From Costus lasius (taxonomy: Eukaryota; Streptophyta; Magnoliopsida; Zingiberales; Costaceae), in the NCBI GenBank assembly GCA_027563935.2, contig CM050449.1, forward strand, positions 10,940,001 through 11,004,000: a stretch of 64,000 bases of DNA, written 5' to 3'. How positions within the stretch are numbered: the first letter of the stretch is position 1; each line of letters starts with the position of its first letter. This document shows positions 58,941-64,000 of this stretch, piece by piece. A model generated the notes under the pieces. That model ran no database searches. It was not told the DNA's origin and saw only the letters and a list, made by a program, of their open reading frames with translations. A program made the position numbers and the translations under genes.

Positions 58941-61540
58941 TTATTTTTCATTTGTTGGCTGAGAAAAATATGCAGCTTCTTCCTGAGAACCATGCTGCGA
59001 TGACATTGCTTGGGAAGCCTCATCTGAGTACTGTCATGATATAGTGCAATTAATCAAGTAACATAGTCACTATAAATGTAGCAAGTGCAGAAAACGCATA
59101 ACTACGCAACTTACATAAAAAGAGGATGCTCCCACCATTAAAGCTGTGTAGGAGTAGAATGGGGCTGTTGGCACTGGTTGGTGGAACATAGACACCTGCT
59201 ATAAATTTAACTTTTAGGTTAAGTATGTAACATAAGAATTAAAGATATGGCTTGCTTTGTTAGATATACTTGTGTGCTTGTGTATTCACCCATAGGTAGC
59301 CCTGTCATGCGCGGCATTTGGACATCAGTAGGTGGATTAGAATTGGATCCTTTGGATGTAGTAGTGCTCTTGTTATGTCTTCGCTCCAGCACTCCTTTTT
59401 TACGTTTCTTTTTCCGCCCCTTTTTCACTGGAGGTGCTTTTACCTATATATTTGGTTCAGATCCACTTCTCTCATCATTGACATCAATATCTTTATTGTC
59501 AGTGTGCAAGATGTCCTCAACATTTACACGTAAATCCTTCATTGTCTTTTCTATGTATTCTAGTGCCCTCCTGGACTTCAAACTCATAGTTGCTATACAG
59601 TAATGATTTTGACAAACTCGGTTATAAATCGACCTCAAACTTTCTTGCCCGGAAGAATCTAAGCTGTGCGGACTGACAATGGATACATCACCTTCTCTAG
59701 CGTACTTTGTCCATCTTTTCATTATGTACTACTTCGGTATAGAAATCACATTGTTTGCTGCGAAAACCTTCATTGCATGCATACACAATATCCCATTGGT
59801 CTCAAACATTTTACATGAGCAAGTAACTTGTACAGGAGAATGGCTGAAAATGACCATTTCATCTCTACCACAGGCAGCGTTGGTTACCTTATATGAAATA
59901 CCATGTGGTTCAGCCCCAATGAAAAGCATAAGGCAATCTACACTACTTTGATAGCATGCCTCAAACTCGTTATACATGACCCTGGTGTAGATCGAGGCTG
60001 CTTGTTTACACATGTTCCCAACTACATTGGCTGGTGTACTATTTCGAGACTTAAAATCAGTCTTTATTTCCTTTTCTCGAAAGAAGCTAAGTGCCTTGTC
60101 ATATTGTGCTAAAAATTCAAATAAACCCAATTTCTTTCTAAAGAACCTTTTAAAATGGTGGTTCATACTTTCACTGCGTTGGGTTGTGGTCATATCAGCC
60201 GAAAAAGTCTCTGTTCGAAAGCATGCAGTCCACTTTGACCTTAGTTTCCACATATTTACCATCCATGGATGTTCAACCAGATTATACTTCAGTAATAGAT
60301 CCTGTCATAGCTTCTCAAAAGTATCAACTACACACCGCTCGTATATGCAATGTTTAAAATCTTTGGCAAATGTATTGTTATTATGAATCACGTGTGAAAG
60401 ATGTAATGCTGCATTTTGAAATATATGCCATAAACATAGACAATGTGCTGTATTTGGCAGCACCGTTTGTATTGCTCTAGCTATCGCAGCTGATTGATCT
60501 GTGAAAATAGTAACTGGATGCTTACCGTGCATGACTTCCAAAAAAGTCTCAAATAACCAAATGAATGATTCAGCAGACTCATCATAGAGTAATGCAGCTC
60601 CTAATATAATAGTTTGTTTGTGGTGATTCACGCCCACTATTGGTACAAATGGCATATTATATTCATTTGTTTGGAAGGTTGTATCGAAGCATACTACATC
60701 TCCAAAGTATGCATAGTCTATTATAGATTGGCCATCAACCCAAAAAAAGTTCTTCATCTCCCCTGATTCCTCACAAGCTTCAATAGCATAAAAAAACGAA
60801 GGATCGTTAGCCAAACTTTCCTTTAGGTACCTAAGAATACCCTTGCTTTCCTTGTCATCCAAAGCTTTTCTTCTACTTTTTTGAATATAGTTGCTATTAT
60901 GTTCTCTTATGAAGCCAACATTATTATTGCTTACACCAGACTCAAAATAATTATATACATTATGGGCCTTTATACCCGACTCTATCATCTTGTCTATAAG
61001 TGCACGTTCAAATGACAATATCTTTCTATGAGATCTAAGCATGTGCACCTTATTTGGACTTGTCATGGGATGATTATGGTTTAATTCAGCTTTCGACAAT
61101 GTGAATAATTCATTCTTGCCAATCTTAAACTCTAACCGAGCCATGCAGTTTGTGCGGGTCTCTGGATGTGGTTTTTTAGCAGTACGTCTACGGTCAACTT
61201 CTCTCATCCCTTGTTTGCTACAACAATATGTACGTTGTTTCAAGCTACCATCCTTTCGACGTTCAAGATGAGATTTCTTTATACTGAACCCCATTACTCT
61301 AACATAGTCATTATAAAACTTGTATGCTGCATCATCACTAATAAATGTCATACCAACTATAGGGATTTGGGATGCATCTTCTGATTTGTCATGTTCCATA
61401 CATGGCATTTCATCTGTCTTTCCAGATATTCCTATTATATCTTCATCACCTTCGCTATTTGCTAATAAATACTCTTCGTCATTTGACGATGACCACTCCA
61501 ACATCTCAGAACAAGTCGCCTTCATCTGATCTTTCTCCAT
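58941..61540 (-). pseudogene. FAR1-type MULE transposase, full length, three in-frame stops
   Basis: Exon 1 (61540-59270, 757 codons), exon 2 (59198-59115) and exon 3 (59030-58941) join in frame with GT-AG borders, giving 814 codons. An acidic leader precedes a FAR1 DNA-binding domain (about 60-158, with KQRTYCCSKQG, CMARL and HNHPM). The DDE transposase domain has CFDTTFQTNE (D286), IFTDQSAAIARA (D348), CLWHIFQNA and TTQRSESMNHHF (E457). A SWIM zinc finger follows (C574, C576, C586, H588), then a basic KKGRKKKRKKG stretch. In-frame stops are TGA (60305-60307), TAG (59729-59731) and TAG (59444-59446), with no frameshift. The role would be binding the terminal repeats and cutting and joining DNA. 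This copy is inactive unless stops are read through. Confidence 0.93.
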
Positions 61541-61569
61541 CTCAAACTCTAGGATTCAATAATGTATCG

Positions 61570-62410
61570 GAAAGTTTGACAAGTTATACGCTGTAGTGAT
61601 GCTGTTATACTATGTTAGAGGCATGTTATACCAAAATGGGATGCTGTTATACCAAATTAGATACATGTTATACTAAAATGGAATATTGTTATACCAAATT
61701 AGATACATGTTATACATAATTGGGATGCTATTATACCAAATTAGATACATGTTATACCAAAATTTACAGCTGTTATACTAAATTAGAGACATTTTATACA
61801 AAAATGGGATGCTGTTATACCAAGTTTGAGGCATGTTATACCAAAATGGGACAACTTAGAGACATTTTATACCAAAATGGGCTATGTTGTACTATATTAA
61901 AGGCATGTTATACCAAAATGGGATGTTGTTATACCAAATTAGAGACATGTTATACCAAAATGGGACGCTGTTATACTAAATTAGAGACATGTTATACCAA
62001 AATGGCATGTGTTATACTATGTTAGAGGCATGTTATACCAAAATGGGATGCTATTCTACCAAATTAGATACATGTTATACCAAAATGGGAAGCTGTTATA
62101 CGAAATTAGATACATGTTAGACCAAAATGGAATGCTGTTATACCAAATTAGATACATGTAATACCGAAATGGAATGCTGTTATACCAAATTAGATACATG
62201 TTATACCAAAATAATGAGATGCTGTTATAACAAGTTTACGGCATGTTATACCACAATGGGATGCTGCTATACTATGTTTGAGGCATGTTATACGAAAAAT
62301 AGGATGCCGTTATACTATGTTAAGGGGCTGTTATACCAAAATGGGATGCTGTATACAACAAATTATGTCATTAATATAACAATATACGTATTAAGAATAC
62401 AAAAATGACG
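61570..62410. repeat. 21-bp array F, upstream of the transposase gene
   Basis: 42-bp dimers alternate ATGCTGTTATACCAAATTAG and ACATGTTATACCAAAATGGG halves, each 21 bp. It lies between the transposase start and the right terminal repeat, so a transcript initiated in the repeat would cross it. Confidence 0.93.
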
Positions 62411-62529
62411 ACATTATACCACCCTAAATGACACGTAATACAGGTGAGCAAATATAGGGAGACCTTACCTTAACTTTTGAAGACCAGGGAGACCTATAAT
62501 AAGTTGTATAAAGAGAGCTGTTTACAACA

Positions 62530-62988
62530 ATGTATCGGAGGCCGTCGGAGGTTGTCGATGCCCGTCGGAGGCCGTCGGAGGCAGTCGGAGGTCGTCAGAG
62601 GTCGTCGGACAGGATCGTGCGACAGAACTTTCGTCACAGCAAAGTTTGGGTAACATAGAACTTTCGTCCCAACAGAGCTAGGGTTAGAAAAAATATTAGG
62701 GTTAGAGAGTAATAGCGGGTCGGGCGGGTTGGGCGGGTAGTGAAAATTCGAGCGGGTAGTGAGCATTCAAGAGTTAACCCTGGTTAGTTCGGATGTAACG
62801 GGGAGAGGCGTAACGGGCGGTGTTATATCAGGATTTCGTATAACGCTTTGTTTGTATCGGCGCTATCCGCACTTAAGTATGAGTTGCTTGGAGATTCGCG
62901 CGCTGGGTGCTTCAAGATTGATGCTTCACATCTCAGCCCACTCCTCCGCAAAATTTGCGGAGGGGCACCCCTCCACAAAAACGAACCC
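62530..62988 (-). repeat. Right terminal inverted repeat of the MULE
   Basis: Its reverse complement aligns with 51204-51640. The palindrome CCTCCGCAAA/TTTGCGGAGG is at 62943-62963 and an overlapping GGAGGGG/CCCCTCC palindrome at 62958-62973. GGAGG(C/T)CGTCGG repeats occupy 62535-62610. It would hold the promoter of the minus-strand transposase gene. Confidence 0.85.
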
Positions 62989-62991
62989 TTA

Positions 62992-64000
62992 GGTATCCCA
63001 ATATTTAACATTCCCCATCCGCTTGGGATCTTCTCTGTGCGCCCAGGCCAAAAAAAACTGGAAGCAAAGCGTCCACAGTATGACCTAAATCACCCTCCTG
63101 TTCAAAGAAACCAAACCCCTCCAACCAAAAACCTAATTCCCTATAACTCTTCCCTACTACATTTAGAACTCGAAATGTTTGGTTGTCTCTCCTATGTGGT
63201 GCATCTGATCCTTGTTTACTGAAGTTTATCAACCCACTTAAACCCAAAAAATCAATTGAACGGATGCCTTGCAATAGCGTCATACTCCTATTACTAGTCT
63301 TGGCAGCTGCAGCATGAGCTATGGTGCCGACTGCATCATACGCTAGGGCGGCCTGCATTCCCGGCTCCTTGTGGAACGCAGCGGAGAAGTTGTTGTAGAG
63401 GCTAGAGGTTGTGTTGAGGTAGGTACTAATCCCTATTACGCCTTGCATGTAAGCAGAGATGAAGGTTGGTCTGAACGTCGAGTCAAGGAGTGAGGCAACA
63501 TCGTCACTCAGTATCCAAACATGACCTTTTTCCATCATCCCCAGATCCTTTGCCGCTTTAAACAACAAGCCAATGAGCTCGGGTGAGGACCGCAGCACGA
63601 CAAACACTTTGGATAGCTGTTGAGGGATCTCGTCTAGTTTTTGGTAAATCATGGATATTTTATTAGGGACGGTGAGCATCGGTGGGAATGCTATTTGGTG
63701 GTCAATTTGGACGCCATTAGCTCGGAGGGCATTAGAAAGAAGTCCAATAATTCCGGAGATACTGCCATAGATATCATCTTCATAGATAACTATGATTCTC
63801 CTCCATTTGTACGATCTTATGACGTCAGCAAGGCAGTGCATCTCACCGGAAGTTGGGTAAGCCATTTGGATCAAGGAAGGTAGTTGCGGTGAAAAGGCTA
63901 GTGTTGTTGTAGCCAAAGAGATAATAGGCAACCTTGTAGAATCGCCGACTTTTGCCAAAGTTGCAACTTCTGGCCATGCTCCGGCGCCGATGATTGCTTC
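62992..64000 (-). pseudogene. GLR copy 3, 5' half (ATD to S1), runs off the window
   Basis: The frame encodes the ligand-binding ATD (LADVIRSYKWRRIIVIYEDD, GHVWILSDDVASLLDS) at high identity to GLR copy 1. A run of eight A at 63050-63057, where copy 1 has six, shifts the frame near the end of the ATD, and codons for GLT are deleted nearby. The exon then meets the MULE at 62991. Signal peptide and exon 1 lie beyond the window. The 3' half is at 49601-51203. Confidence 0.9.

Larger units (their letters stand above)
51204..62988. mobile_element. 11.8-kb MULE carrying transposase and Ulp1-like genes, inserted in GLR copy 3
   Basis: The element splits a GLR exon: S1 codons end at 51203 and the preceding codons resume at 62992. 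Terminal inverted repeats begin GGGGCTGCGTTTTTG on the left and, reverse complemented, GGGTTCGTTTTTG on the right. They are strong for about 115 bp and weaker for about 440 bp. Two genes converge: Ulp1-like on plus (51731-56290) and FAR1-MULE transposase on minus (61540-58941). Six blocks of 21-bp-period repeats fill the rest. Combining a MULE transposase with an Ulp1-type protease is known for Kaonashi-type MULEs. The target duplication looks like only 3-5 bp (TTA to TTAGG), unlike the usual 9-11 bp. Confidence 0.9.

Overview
This window reads as nuclear DNA of a flowering plant. The evidence is spliced glutamate receptor-like (GLR) genes, a Ty1-copia element, LTR retrotransposons with plant-type tRNA-Met primer sites, a FAR1-type Mutator-like transposase, a RING-H2 fragment and AT-rich spacers. 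GC-rich retrotransposon DNA lying beside AT-rich spacers suggests a monocot, but the sequence alone does not settle the species.

Layout. 1-5.8 kb: GC-rich LTR retrotransposon debris, made of an LTR cut by the window edge, a solo LTR with a perfect target-site duplication, and a gag-only element with two LTRs. 6.0-14.7 kb: a minus-strand Ty1-copia element, nearly intact, whose gag-pol is broken by one amber codon. 14.7-17.5 kb: repeats and AT-rich DNA. 17.5-20.6 kb: an apparently intact five-exon GLR gene (minus strand). 20.6-25 kb: mostly non-coding, with a foldback element and a degenerate tandem array. 25-30 kb: a copy of a small CxxC/HxxC protein gene split by a young, coding-free LTR retrotransposon. 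30.7-34.8 kb: the 3' half of a GLR gene joined to one end of a Mutator-like element (MULE). 35-48 kb: a RING-H2 remnant and a duplicated two-gene unit (coiled-coil gene on plus, CxxC/HxxC gene on minus) with a 98-bp tandem array between the copies. 48.4-49.4 kb: a second copy of the repeat at 14.7-15.6 kb. 49.6-64 kb: a GLR gene cut in two by an 11.8-kb MULE.

The MULE (51204-62988) is the most unusual object. It has long terminal inverted repeats. Two convergent genes face each other: an Ulp1/SENP-like protease gene on plus and a FAR1-MULE-SWIM transposase gene on minus. At least six arrays, all on about a 21-bp period and all carrying a GTATAACA/TGTTATAC core, fill its introns and spacers. 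One array is a 1.1-kb head-to-head inverted repeat between the convergent genes. The same GLR/MULE junction occurs at 32304, so the insertion happened before a segment of the GLR cluster was duplicated.

The window therefore records tandem duplication of GLR, CxxC/HxxC and coiled-coil genes, with repeated transposon insertion into the copies. Many broken transposon reading frames are split only by in-frame TAG or TGA codons and not by frameshifts, which is consistent with deamination of methylated cytosines in silenced DNA.
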